Below are positions 21,226 to 33,100 of a stretch of DNA of 64,000 nucleotides, one piece after another (the stretch's first letter is position 1; every line of letters begins with the position of its first letter). The stretch is from Pleurostoma richardsiae (Eukaryota; Ascomycota; Sordariomycetes; Calosphaeriales; Pleurostomataceae): positions 186,001-250,000 of the forward strand of contig JANBVO010000002.1 of the NCBI GenBank assembly GCA_030052745.1. Direction: 5' to 3'. The notes under the pieces were generated by a model that saw only the letters and a program-made list of their open reading frames with translations, searched no databases and was not told the DNA's origin. The position numbers and the translations under genes are program-made.

Positions 21226-23937
21226 CTAACTACTGGCTGTATGATTCTTCGGACCGGTTGCTTTGTCGACATCTGGGGGCCCACCGAGGCTGATCCCGGC
21301 CAAGTCCAGGAGAGCACTGCCCGCAGGTGGCCTTGCGCTGACAAGGAAGCTCCCCCCCGTTGAACTGGCCATTTTGGGTTGAGCAAGTTGACTACTCATT
21401 TGAGACTTGTCCGGTTCGAGAAGAGGCGCAGGTTTCACAGCACAGTGGTCCATACCATCTTCAGCGACCTGCCCAGCTGTTGTGTTACTGTCCATAGAAT
21501 GTGGCTTGACTGGTCCAGGGGATTCTGGCCGAGTCTTGACGATTGTCGCACCGTCATTTTTGAGGTTGGCCGTCAGAGTCGGAGTATCGGAGAGGTGAAT
21601 CCAGTGGAGATGCTGTGCAATATCTTCAATCTTGCTTCGAAGATCCTGAGAAATGCTAGTACCATGGTGCGGCGCTTCCTGCTGACCAGGAGGCTGAGGT
21701 GGAAGTGTCGGCGCATGAGGAGTAAGTCCAACCGACCGTGAGGACTGCGCCCCTGAATTTGAAGACTGCCCGACAGACTCAGTACGGCTCTTCTCAACAG
21801 CAACGCGACCTGGCAGGAAGGGGACATAACCTAGCCAGCAAGGGGGAGGTCTGGCCTGGACACGGAGGCTCAGAGCCTGGTCGGCAGTATAGGTGATATG
21901 CCGCGACCAGGGCATTGAGGAAAAATATGACGCCGCCAGTCGTTCCTTCGTGATAGTATCTAGTTCTCTGAAAGTGGAACTCGCCTGGAGGAGCAACTGA
22001 TAAACAAGCGTCTTCGCTAGGGAACTTGTAAACTCGAAACCCTCTGCCCGCAAGCACGAAGCGATTTTTCTGCACGTGCTAGCAAGGGCCTGCTGCAGAG
22101 TTTCATCGATCGGAATGTCGTCGCCCTCGGTGGCTTGGCCTGCATGAGCTTGACCCGGGATGCTTTGACTGGTCTTCTGCATGGGCATCTCTGGAGGTAG
22201 GGAGACATTCGCAGAACCCTTGGAGTGAGGATTGATGTCAGAGAGCAGGCCGTTGAACTTCTCCTGCCGGCTTTCATTGTCGACAGGGGTGACAGTCGAG
22301 GTAACGGCTTGTTGAGTAGACTGAGTGGTCTTTCGCTGCTTGTCCACACAAGACACGGGACTCTTTGCAGAGATATCAGAGAGAGTAGGGGCCTTTCCCT
22401 TTGCAGCAAAAGAGGGCCTTGGAGTCGTATCTACCAACCCTTGGCTCTCTATTGTGAGCGAGTGCTTCTTGTGATCAACTTTCTCCTGTAGAGGGAGAGA
22501 CACCTTCTCGCTCGTGCCAGCAGTTCCCTCAATATTGACGACCGGGGCCTGCTTGTCCTTGATGGATGCCTGCTTGGATCTCTCTTTCAAGTCCTTCAGC
22601 GTCGTGACGAAGTGCTTCAATTGTGATGAGTTCTTGAAGATGAAGCAATGCGTTACATGATTGCCCGATGCAACTTCCCAGCGAGATAGTAGCTCGCCAT
22701 CCGCATGAAACGACTCCTCCAGTTGAGCGACTGGGTGCTCAATATCATCCACAGTGTCAGAGCCGACAATGATGACAACTCTCCCGTATTTAGGGGCCGC
22801 CTCAGAGCAAATATACGCTGTTGAGGACAACTGGCGACGGGGTCCCGCGGGCATAAACTCGATCGGATACTCCTTGATGATGGATGATTGATCCGGCCGA
22901 GGAACACGGGTCTTATTGTCAGGCGCCAAGTCAATCAACTCAGGGTTAGATGGAGTGGCTCGGGAAGCTTCTGTCTGCTTGCGAGGTTGTTCTTGATCCT
23001 GCACCTGTTGCGCTTTGGTCTCTGGGGCCGGCTTTCGGCTCTTGGTGACAGCCACGGTCTCTGTCTCCTTCTGTTGAGCAATCTTTACAGAGTCCCGATG
23101 ATAGTCCTCGAATGTTAGCGGTAGCGGCCCATTCCCAAACTTTGTCATATCCATCTTGTGCAGTTCCGGTCCTTGACTTCGTGGGGCTACAGGCCGAGCA
23201 CTGGGAGGGATATTGCCATGGGCATCCAGTCTTAGAGGAGTCAGCTTCTATGCTTCTTTTTAAGGGCATTTCAGTACCCACCTGTAAGTGAACTGTCTCC
23301 CGTCGGAGAAAGTCCTTGTCCCAAACTTTCCATCCGCGGTTCGGCGGAATCCAGGCTTGGGTGCTGGCACGTCTGGTCGCAACACCTGGTAGGGGTCTTG
23401 GAGGGCGCCCCGTGCAATGCGATGGAGTTGGCCGTCATACATTGTATCGAGATTCTCGACTGTCGCGGCATCGTCATCTTGGAAAGCCCCTTCTTGAATG
23501 GCAGCTATCATGGAGTCAGTAAGGCTTATCGTAATAACTCTCCACCAACGGTAGATACGCACCCTGCCAAGTGGCAGCCAGGAAGTTTCGGGTCTTGGTC
23601 CGCCTCTGAGTATCGACTGCCTGTCGGGCAGCAGCAGGTGGGATATGGCGAGTGCTACCGCTTCCGTACGCACCCTTGGGGCGATCCTCCATCGGGAGCG
23701 TATCCATGCGACTAATGCCAAGCTCTTCCTAGATGTTCGTCAGCACCATACATCACTGTATCGAGAGATGGGTAGGAGTAAAAGAGAGCCGCGAGGGCTC
23801 TCACCGTTGCCGCTGACCGGTTGGGCGTTGCAACTGATAGCAAGAGTGTACGAGTTAAGCAAGGGGAGCAATCTTACCATCATAGCAGCTTTCACAGCCT
23901 GAGAGCAAGGTCCCGTTTGCTGCTCTTCCGACGCCAT
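21226..23937 (-). CDS. Unknown large, mostly disordered protein, 817 aa
   Basis: Function not recognised. Four exons on the minus strand fit in phase: 23937-23878, 23728-23563, 23504-23282 and 23230-21226; introns 23729-23877 (149 nt), 23505-23562 and 23231-23281. The N-terminus MASEEQQTGPCSQAVKAAMM leads into EELGISRMDTLPMEDRPKG, DTQRRTKTRNFLAATWQAA, and a block ending FGTRTFSDGRQFTYRLDAHG that looks well folded. The long last exon is Gln/Ser/Pro-rich with two denser islands: PKYGRVVIIVGSDTVDDIEHP..HCFIFKNSSQLKHFVTTLKD and ETLQQALASTCRKIASCLRA..LVYQLLLQASSTFRELDTI. There is no signal peptide, membrane segment or known domain that I recognise. The matched phases across three introns argue strongly that it is a gene. 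Confidence 0.75.
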
Positions 23938-25239
23938 TGTTTCTTTCAGTGAAGGATCAAGTCGAGATGCCTGAGGAAAGTTGGCGCTGACCGAATGTCT
24001 GTTGAGGGTTTGAGAAAGGAAACGCCAAGGTGTGTCGGTGATAGCTGAGGGTGTCTTTGGTTGCAGAGACGATACGGTGAGTGAAAACGCTCGAGATTCC
24101 GGGAGGTGTGGAGGGTGCTTTGCTGAGGTGAACGATGAGAATGTCAGGTCGGAGGAAGAAGAGAGAGAAATGATTGCAGGAGGTTATGCTGTTAGGCACA
24201 GAAGAAGGGAAAGAGGCGCGTCGAAGAGGTGGAACTGAGAGGCCTGAGACCGAAAAAGGGAAGGTGAAGGTCGAGCCTCTCGACAGAACGAGAGACCTCG
24301 CACTGTAGGGTATGCACTGCCCTCAGTATCAAAAATACCTAGATTGCTGCAGCATCAGCACCCTTCCACTCGTCGTGCTACTACCGTGTCAAGTACCTGC
24401 TACATGTGATGTGGAGGGAAGGGCCTCTCTCGCACCACAGGGAAGGAGCGTCTGGAATGACCTTGCATGGCACCCAAGCCTAGAAACGGAACCCGAAAGG
24501 GTACAAGGTGTGGATAGAGAGGGATATGAAGGCGAGAGGCAATAAGGCTAGGAGATTTTATAGGCACATGAATGGGTTCATACCTACCTACAGATACCTC
24601 CGAGCAGTGCGCGGTGATGCTTGTTGCGAGTACTTCTCTTGATGGAAGACAGGAAGGAGGTGGTAATGAAAAAGGTTCTCTAAATAGGAGCAGGATTCTC
24701 TCGCGGAAGTTTGGGACTCTTGGAAGATGCAGAGCCCAGAATGCTGAGAAATTGAGGAGTATTTTCTCTGGGGGACTTGGCTTGGGCGTTGTTGTTTTGA
24801 CGCGGTTCGCCGTTGGGGTGGAAGAGGGAGAGAAGTGCGTTTTGTTGATTGATCAAGAGAGGAAGGCCCGGATTTGCGAGAGCGATAAGACAGAGACACG
24901 TTCTGATTGAGGAGAAAGAGACAAGACAGTCGTCTTCAACGGACACTATTCCGGAACAGTCCACAGGCAGTTCCACCTTTCAATGGTCTTCTTGAGCTCA
25001 AGATCAGGCTGTTGATGGTAGGTATATGTGCGATTGCTGACCTGACAAGCAACAGAAAGCATCATTCATAGCAGATGATCTGCCTCTCAATGTCAAGGGC
25101 ATGGGGTGTCATCGAATGCTTGAACAACTCGGAGTTTCCACATCATTAACGACCCTGGAGAGTCATCTTCAGGGACCGTTGACATCCGGGCCAACACCCC
25201 AGATACAGAATTCTCCTCGACTTGCGTTGTGGACTGGCT

Positions 25240-25265
25240 TTTTTTTTTTTTTTTATTTTTTTTTT
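25240..25265. repeat. Long T-tract
   Basis: About 18 T, one A, then about 11 T, the longest homopolymer-like tract in the window. On the minus strand it reads as a poly-A tail, which would fit the 3' end of a retroposed sequence, or it may be a simple slippage tract. Confidence 0.85.
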
Positions 25266-25457
25266 AGCATATGTCAATGAACACATGGACAGTGATATCG
25301 TTTTTGCAGCTGGTACAAGGGACTGGTACTCTAGCTTTAGTCGACATTCCTTGTATCCAGTTCATTTATGGCATTCATTCATGCCTCCTTCCTCGTCGAG
25401 AAGGGCAGATGTCGTCTACACGAGGCTCCTGTCGCGCTGATTCTTGATAACCGTAAG

Positions 25458-25640
25458 TTACTCACGAGTATTCTGCCACTCTTGGCAGATAAGTGGTATG
25501 CCAAATACATCAGCCGCGTAGCTCTTCGGTACGTCGAACTCGTCTGGAATATGATGGTGCAAGTATTCACAGCTGAGTTCGGTTAGAGAAAGGCATGCAG
25601 CCTCCAAGAGGCCATGAAGTGCTAACATCTTTACGAGCAT
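25458..25640 (-). pseudogene. Possible exon or gene remnant, 60 codons
   Basis: Minus-strand open stretch reading MLVKMLALHGLLEAACLSL..YLHHHIPDEFDVPKSY..GIPLICQEWQNT, then a GTGAGT donor-like sequence. The amino-acid mix is protein-like and richer in hydrophobics than random frames here, but I found no partner exons and no family. It could be a relic, an exon of an unmodelled gene, or chance. Confidence 0.2.
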
Positions 25641-26051
25641 CTGGTCTCATCATCTTTGCTAGACGGGACTTAGCTAGCAGCGATTGGCTCTTGATGAGTA
25701 CGTGATAGAGCATGGATATACCTCTCAGCGTTCAATATCAACATAGATCATAGAAATGCTGGTAGCTTGACTTTTACGGCTGGCTTGAAGCACTAGTCAA
25801 CAGTCGTCTAGTTACAAGAGAGATATCCGAGTTACACTTCCCCCTAGATCAAAGAGGAAGGCAAACATACCAAGAGAGTAGGCTAGCGAGGGTGTTGGTA
25901 CGTCAGGGGAATGAATATTCGGCATAGCATGCGGTTCGCATATATCCAAGTGTTCTCTGTACGGCTCTGACTGGACTGACCAATGCTTCTGTATCTGGAA
26001 TTCTCACCCGTCAGGACCAATGCATATAAAGATGAGGTAAGCTACCACAGT

Positions 26052-26071
26052 CACGGTCACGGTCACGGTGT
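26052..26071. repeat. Small tandem repeat, GTCACG units
   Basis: Three to four copies of the hexamer GTCACG/GGTCAC in a row. Simple short tandem repeat with no assigned role. Confidence 0.65.
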
Positions 26072-26270
26072 GGTATGAAGATTATAATATGTTTTAAGTA
26101 GGCTTTGAATTTGCTACTTTATGGAGTTCGTCACTCCACTAGTCCTCTCAATTTCACGACTTCAAGGCGCATGATCTCATCGTATTGATACGGGTCATAA
26201 GAGATCGCCCCGCGATCACTTCTCTTCCTCCACTCATTTCATAATCATCATCCGCACATCATCTGCCACT

Positions 26271-26543
26271 CTACCTCGCCGACGCGTCCTTCGGGGGACC
26301 CTCCAGGCCGTCCTTGCCCTGCCGGCCGATGCTGCTCATGTCCGCTCCGCTGCCGACGGTGGCGGGCTCCCTTAGGCCAGTCGACGAGGCGTTGCCCGTG
26401 GAGATATCACTGCTTACGCCACCGGCGCCGACGTTAACGTTCCGGGCGTCGGCGGACTGCCAGTCGGAGGCGACAGGGGGCTGCTCGGGAAGGGGAAGAT
26501 TGGACTGGGCCTGATTGATCTTGTCCTCCTTAGACTGCGTCAT
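26271..26543 (-). CDS. Small conserved-looking fungal protein, 90 aa, unknown role
   Basis: Single coding exon on the minus strand. The sequence is hydrophilic, Ser/Gly/Asn/Asp-rich and probably disordered. It contains QSNLPLPEQPPVASDW and QSADARNVNVGAGG, a pattern I associate with short fungal proteins of unknown function. A 5'-UTR intron is likely at 26546-26606 (GTAAGT donor, branch GCTAAC, acceptor CCCAG two bases before the ATG), which supports transcription. No signal peptide or membrane segment. The C-terminus is Gly/Lys/Asp-rich. Function is not inferred. Confidence 0.7.
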   Translation of the reverse strand: MTQSKEDKINQAQSNLPLPEQPPVASDWQSADARNVNVGAGGVSSDISTGNASSTGLREPATVGSGADMSSIGRQGKDGLEGPPKDASAR

Positions 26544-27221
26544 TGCTGGGTTGAGAGTTAGCAGCTGCCCTGCTCGGCCAGGCTATGAGGGACAACAGTC
26601 ACTTACTGATGGATGTGATGTTGAGTGCGTCAAGAGATGTGTTCTAGACTGGAACTTGAGTTGTTCATGGATGGTTGATTCGTCCTCTGAGTGGTTGAGA
26701 TTGGCGATGGAAGTCGAGGAAGCTTGACAGCTTTTGGAGGTGGCGGATGCTTTATATCCATTGGAAGCTCCTTTCTTCTAGTCCTCGAGTATGTCCTGGA
26801 GCTTTCTCCCCCGTGGAGGTGACGTCATTGGTGATGTTGAAGGTTGAGATGAGCTGGACTGACGTCACGTGTACCCCTGCCCCTTTCTTTGCCAGAGCGG
26901 AACATCAAAACATCTCCACAGACGACAGAGCCGCGCGGATCCGCTGCGGAGTTGTATTGCATCACTACATGCCGCTGACGCGGTGGGATTGACTCGAGAG
27001 AGGCAATACTGGTAGAACAGGGGAACTGCTACGGCAGATCGACGGTGCAAGAAAGATCGTAAATCTGGTGAAGCTCTCGCAACTCTCATTGAATCATCTA
27101 CATACCTAATGTGTTACCCTTCGAACGCCTGCCGCAAGATAGTCAATGCCGCGGTCCTGCATCCCAGCCTTCGTAAATTCATGAAAACGCCGTGGTATAG
27201 CCATGTCCGTCCGTAGGGTCA
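26544..27221. promoter_or_regulatory. Promoter and leader of the 90-aa protein gene, and gamma-tubulin 3' flank
   Basis: Includes the probable 5'-UTR intron 26546-26606. TGACGTCA (full CRE palindrome) is nearly complete around 26819-26826 (GTGACGTCAT) and again at 26861-26868 (CTGACGTCAC), two CRE/ATF-type sites within 50 bp, upstream of the small gene on its strand. That spacing suggests stress or cAMP-type control of the small gene, as inference. Confidence 0.5.
26818..26870 (-). promoter_or_regulatory. Pair of CRE/ATF-type sites (TGACGTCA)
   Basis: Two copies of TGACGTCA about 40 bp apart, in GAGGTGACGTCATTGG and GGACTGACGTCACGTG. They are exact palindromic matches to the bZIP ATF/CREB consensus. 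The second abuts CACGTG, an E-box. They lie about 280-330 bp upstream of the 90-aa protein start. Confidence 0.65.
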
Positions 27222-28947
27222 CTACGACATTCTCTTGTCCGCCTCAGCCGAGGAAGGTTGTCCTCCCAGGTCCGGGTTTAGATAGTCGGCGTTCTCGGCC
27301 GCCTCGTATTCGGCGATGAGGTCCATGACTACTTGGCGTGACTCGTCGAACTCGTCCAGGTTCTCTGCGAACGGCGCTGTCTTCTTGTATCCTTCCATGA
27401 AGGCATTCCGCTTCCGCATGCCGTCGTATTGTCTCACGATCCTCTTGAATAGCTGTGATGTATGTCAGCAGCATTCGAAGAGCAAAATTCACGTATTATT
27501 CTCACCGTTGCAATGCTCGTGTGGTTCGCTAGCATGAGGCCGCTGACACGGTGGCTCATCGGAATGTAGGGGCTTCTCTTGGTTAGAGCAACCTGAATAC
27601 TCGCGGGTCCCCAGGGGATAAAGGTTGCCAGCCGTCGCTCCCGAATACGTAGCAGACTCTTATGTACATCGGTCGGGTCGACCTCGCCCTGGATGACGTT
27701 GAGGATCGAGATATAACAACTCTTCTTGCCGGGCACCGTTGAGACCATTCGGTTCTTGGGCTGCAGCAGTCTCCTCATCACGTCTAGCACCGTCGTCTTC
27801 CGCACGGTCTTTGCCTGCTCGACCTGGTCCCCGGTGAAGGGCGTGTAGGATGTCATCAAGAAGTGACACCTTGGTGTGGGGATGAGCGAGGCTAGGATGC
27901 TGACCAGGTCGTTGTGCATGTAGCCAGGGTAGCGCAGGGTAGTCGTGCTGGCTGACATGACGGTCGAGACCAGCTGGTTCGTCTGCTGGAAGGAGGGCTC
28001 TTGGACGTGTAACCTATCGGCTGCGATGTGCGACAGAGCGCCGTTATCCAGAACAACAACAGAGTCGGCGTTCTGCGTGAGTCTCCGCATGGCCAGCACG
28101 CTGTTGTAGGGATGAACGACCACGTCGCCAGCATTCGTAGTGTCGGGGAAGACGGAATATGTCTGAATGATCTTTTTGGGAAACCTGTCGTTGAGTCTCT
28201 CGAGTAAAAAAGATCCTAAGCCCGAGCCTGTACCGCCGGCAATGGAATGAAGCATCATAAATCCCTATTTACTGCCGTTAGCGCTGAGACAGATGGGGTC
28301 GGAGGCGAAACCTCCGCACTTCTAGCGAGTCGCTGCCATCTGCTTCACGGTCGATCATCTCCATGATGTCCTCATGGACGGACTCCCCGGTCTGGTACCC
28401 ATCTCCCCAGTTGTTTGCTGCGCCCACGCCGTTCTTGCCAACGTAAAAGTTTTCCGGGTTGTAGATGTTTTTGTAGGCGCCAGTCTGAATGCCATTTATC
28501 ACCTGCGAGATCCTCCATCGTCAGCCACCTCATGTTCCGCACCTGAGAGGAAGGAGAGCATACCCGGGGTTCTAAATCGATTAGGATCGCTCGAGGGATG
28601 TAGCGCGTGTCGTCACTCTGGTAGTAGAACACATCTTTTCGGTCACCGCCTTCTGTCGCGAAGTCCTCTAGATTGCCGTCTTGGTTGATTCCGTGCTCCT
28701 GGCAGAGCTGCTGCCAGAACTGGCTGCCAACTTTAATATGTCAGCTTCATTATTCCCACCCTGATCCCATCTTTTGGCACGCCGTCTCTAAGACCCAAAT
28801 TGTATCGTTCCTTCCTGACAAGCGGGGTCGGGGCCAACTGACTGCTGTTGCCACATTGGCCAGCCTGGATGGTGATGATTTCCCTGCATGAAAATGTGAG
28901 CCGATGTTGTTGACAACTGAGGAAGAGTCTGGAAAATACCGTGGCAT
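27222..28947 (-). CDS. Gamma-tubulin
   Basis: Nucleates microtubules at spindle pole bodies within the gamma-tubulin complex. Six exons on the minus strand: 28947-28940 (8 nt), 28883-28843 (41 nt), 28730-28564, 28502-28320, 28264-27506 and 27452-27222; total 462 aa. The assembled N-terminus is [26 protein letters not shown], diagnostic of gamma-tubulin. The tubulin signature GGTGSG falls at about residues 142-147, [22 protein letters not shown] matches the family, and [13 protein letters not shown] and [12 protein letters not shown] follow. The acidic C-terminus differs from alpha and beta tubulins. The 8-nt first exon is required to start with MPRE. The second donor is GTCAGT, weaker than usual, but its phase is exact. 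Confidence 0.95.
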
Positions 28948-30195
28948 GGCGGGAGCAGAGGCAGCGTAGCGATCGCAAGGCGCAAAATGTTGGTGATGGC
29001 GACGCGTCTGGAAACATCAATTTACGCGACTTGGGGTTGTGTTGGGCTGACCCCACCTTTCCAGGGTCCGTCCCGTCGGCGCCGGCAGCCTCCACTCCCG
29101 GCCGGATGCTGTGCCGCTGCCGCAGGCTGCATGTCAGCAACGCTCATCCGAAGTATTCCGCATCTATTCAGTGCGACTTGTGTGGAAGGCGCTGAACCTG
29201 ATCTTGCAGATGCAACGCTTTCTGACGTCGAGTACTATCTCGTAAGTTACGGATTGCCGTCGTAGGACGTAGATTTGGCGATTTCTTTACCTTTTTTTGC
29301 TGTTTGTTGAGGCTGACTTGTGTCTGGGGAATCGGAGTATCTTAATAACTGAACGTCGTGATCCTCTATGCGTCGACATCTATTGTGCTTTGTCCTCCAT
29401 ATTTGAATTAGAAGTTGCAATCATCAGTGAACCCTCTAAGGATCTTCCCATCGTCACCCCGAGAGCAGTGCGCTTCTGTGATGTCGATGTACACGACAGC
29501 ATCTGCTGCTGTGCAACGGTACGGCGTCACTACTCTTTGGTACATGGTGGCATTGGTGCTTCTGGAAGGCCGCTAAAGTCTCCGGCGCCGCCTGACATCA
29601 TCCTTGTTGGGGCGCCAAATCTTAGTACGAGAAAGCTGCGAGTCGCCCAAATTAAACTACCAACGACTCCCTGTCAATCTCCCCAAATTCCGGTGAAACC
29701 GCACGCACGCACGGGGGCGGAATACCACACCAACGTCGACAGAGGTACCTACTCCAGCACGGAGCAGCGCCATCATACCATCCTCAGCTGCACGCGTGTG
29801 GCTTATACGGCACATCGACTGATTCCGCTCCCTCGATTTCTGGCAGCCCAACGCCTTCACGTGCAGGGGGGAATAGCAGGCTGCTGACTTGCGAGCTGTG
29901 GACTTGGCGGTCCTTCCGTGTGCCGTGACCAGAGATCCTGTCTCTCTCCAATATCCATGCGGAGCCCCCTTCCTGGTCACCTCACACGACTGCTCCTCGG
30001 CCCCTGATCGAACTGTCCTGCATCTTGTCCCGATCGTTGGTTTGTGTTGCTCTGGCTCCCAGCCCCATCACTGGAGTTTGCTCAAGCTTACACATCCATT
30101 TCGAATCAGTCCCCATGCTGTGATGCTTCGCTACAAGGAACAGATTGAAGCAAGCCGGCCATCATCTACTACCGACGTTGCGAATTAGCCCCGGC
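28948..30195. promoter_or_regulatory. Divergent region between gamma-tubulin and phospholipase D
   Basis: About 1.25 kb between divergent start codons. A 196-codon plus-strand open frame (29297-29887) is Cys/His/Arg-rich without any family character and is not called. No TATA or named site I would defend. Confidence 0.5.
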
Positions 30196-33100
30196 ATGCC
30201 AACCACTATGGCATCGGATCTTCGGCATGATGCGCCCTTGTACATGTCTTCTTCGAAGCACGACTTTCTGGCGGAATCTGCCATAGATCCCACGACAGAA
30301 ACAGTCTCTCTCCAGCTCCCTAAAGCGAATCCGCCGATCGAACCCAAAGTCAATGGCTCCAATGGCCACCCGAACCATCGCGATATACCTGCCGCTTCCC
30401 CTGACAGTAGCGCTGCCAACTCGCATGAAGCACATGACTACATCAACGGTGGCCACGCCCATGAGAACCTCTCTCCTCTGCCTCAAGTCGGGTTTGGCGA
30501 ACCATTCCAGTTCTTAGATCAACCTCCTATAACCACACTCAGGGAGGCGCGTTTCGACGACGATGTCTCGCCCGGCGAACCAGATGATGGCGATGCTCCC
30601 GCACGGGCTCCCATGGAAGGTCGACGAAGCGTACAGTTCGCTAGAAGTGATATAGTCGGCGAGCCGGGACAACACTCGAGACATGGTTCGCTGGATGCTG
30701 GCGATGGCAAGTCCCGCGGCGCGTCGTTTATGTCACGCCTGAAGGCGCTGGCAGTCCAGAGTGGCCTGCCCCTTAGCGTTCAAGGAGGTCCTTCTGAGCC
30801 CTCGCAGTCTACGCCAAGCTCGCCAACGGTGACGCGGTATGGATCGAGAGTGCCGCAGACACTAAACGAGGAAGGCAGTGATGCCGATGCCGACGCAGAA
30901 GAGACTGCGGATGAAGCTCCTCCGGAAGACACCTCGAAGGTCAAGCGAAAGAAGCGACGGATGAGGCGCCCAAAGAACATGTCCGAGTCTACCCCCGCCA
31001 CACCGAGGCTGGGGCCCGACGTAGATTCTCCGGCTGTCAATCGGCGGTTCCCTGCTATGCAGCGTCGCGCAACAATGCCAGACGCATCTGACCATCGTGC
31101 TGGTCTGTCTGAAGGCGAGGGCCGCGACCAGTTGGTCCATGACCCTTCATGGAGGAGGGGTAGTACATTCTTCGGGACAAGCAGAGATGATCACGATGAT
31201 GCCGAGAGCCCTTCGGGAAGAAGAATGGGTCACCTTCGCCGTATCACGGTCTTCGGCGGTGGTGTCTCTGACGGCGACGCCATGACGCCGAGGCGGCCAT
31301 TCTTCACCTCTGGGGATAGATCCTCAACGTTTGGCGCCCAGAGGTGGAAACAGGTCAAGAACACTCTGAAGATGCTCCGGCAGAAGAAGGAGGAGCGCTT
31401 TGACTACTTCAAGTCCGCCGAACTCATGGCTGAGCTTCGCGCGGGTGCTCCTGCTGTGCTCATGCTTGCCAGCATGATACAGCGAGATGAGCATGGGAAC
31501 AAGCGGATACCCGTCCTCCTTGAGCAAGTTAGGCTGCACATTCGTGACAGTTCTCCCCAGGAGGGAGACAGCGAGAGACATTGGTCCTTTGTCATTGATC
31601 TAGAGTACGGAAGCGGGCCGAGCCGCATGAAATGGACGGTCACCCGCACCATTCCAGAGATCCTCAACTTGCACTGGAAGTACAAGCTCGCCTTGAGCAG
31701 GGAGAGGACGACGCTCCACACTCACCTTGACCTTGGAGCGCGGCCGAAGCAACCCAGATTTCCACTGTCTGCTTTCCCTTACCTGCGGGGCGTCCGAGGT
31801 CTGGATGACAGCGACGAGGAAGATCTGGCCAGTGTCAGGGCTGATGAGACCGCTGAGGAGGGAACTGCAGGCGAGGCAACTGCTGCTGAAGGGAATGTGA
31901 CTGATACAGAAGGACGACCATCGGCAAAGAAGAAGAAGTCACGAATGAATGTCTTCGCTCCACGACGCAAACTATCGGCAGTTGGCGATCTGCAGGGCTC
32001 TACCATGGATGCGCAGGCGCAGGCTGCGCTAGAAGCTATTGCCGCTCGGCGCAAATACGTCGAGAGCCAACAGAGAATGCTCGAGAAGTATCTGCAGGAG
32101 ATGGTGCGCTGGCTTATGTTCAGGGCCGACAGCAACCGGCTCTGCCGGTTCCTCGAACTGTCTGCTCTAGGGGTGAGACTCGCCGCGGAAGGCGGATACC
32201 ACGGCAAGGAGTGTTACCTTCACATCCAGTCTGCCAAAGGTCTGGATTTCAGACGTGTCCTGACTCCCGCCAAGGTGATAGCACGGCACACGCGCAAATG
32301 GTTCCTTGTGCGGCAGAGCTACATCGCCTGCGTCGAGTCGCCTGAGAACATCGACATCTACGATGTCTATCTTGTGGACCCGAACTTCAAGATTATTACT
32401 AAGAAGAATAAGCTCAAGCAGATCGGCTCCAAGAAGGAAGATCAAGAGATCGACCTCACCGTAGACAAGCCGCCAGAAAAGCATCACACCGTTACGATCT
32501 TGACTTCGGAGAGAAAGATCAAGCTATGGGCTAGGAACCAGCACCTCATTCGTCAGTTCGAGGAATCAATCACCGAGATGCTGAAGCGGACGCCGTGGCA
32601 TCTTCGAAATCGCTTCGGCAGCTTCGCCCCTGTCAGGACTGGTGTCTATGCCCAGTGGCTTGTGGACGGACGAGACTACATGTGGAATGTGTCTCGCGCC
32701 ATTGGCATGGCAAAGGACGTCGTTTACATCCACGACTGGTGGTTGAGCCCCGAATTATACATGCGACGACCCGCTTGCATCAGTCAGAAGTGGCGGCTGG
32801 ATCGCCTGCTGCAACGAAAGGCAAGAGAGGGAGTCAAGATCTTCGTCATTATCTACAGGAATGTTGAGGCGGCCATTCCCATCGACTCAGAATACACCAA
32901 GTATTCCCTTTTGAACCTGCATCCAAACATCTTCGTCCAGAGGTCGCCGAATCAGTACAAGAAGAATCAGTTCTTCTTTGCTCACCACGAGAAGATCTGT
33001 ATTGTCGACCACCACATCGCCTTCGTGGGTGGTATAGACCTGTGTTTCGGGCGGTGGGACAACCCCCAGCATCCAATCGCCGACGACAAGCCCACTGGCT

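Larger units (their letters stand above)
23938..26270. other. Sparse 2.3-kb intergenic region
   Basis: Upstream of the 817-aa gene; AT-richer than its neighbours. It contains a long T-tract (25240-25265), a small tandem GTCACG repeat near 26052, and one minus-strand open stretch at 25458-25640 that looks weakly protein-like (listed separately). No complete gene supported. Confidence 0.5.

Noticed and set aside
29297-29887. 196-codon plus-strand open frame before PLD1
   Set aside because: Composition is not protein-like, it has no recognisable fold and no flanking splice structure; chance frame in the promoter region.
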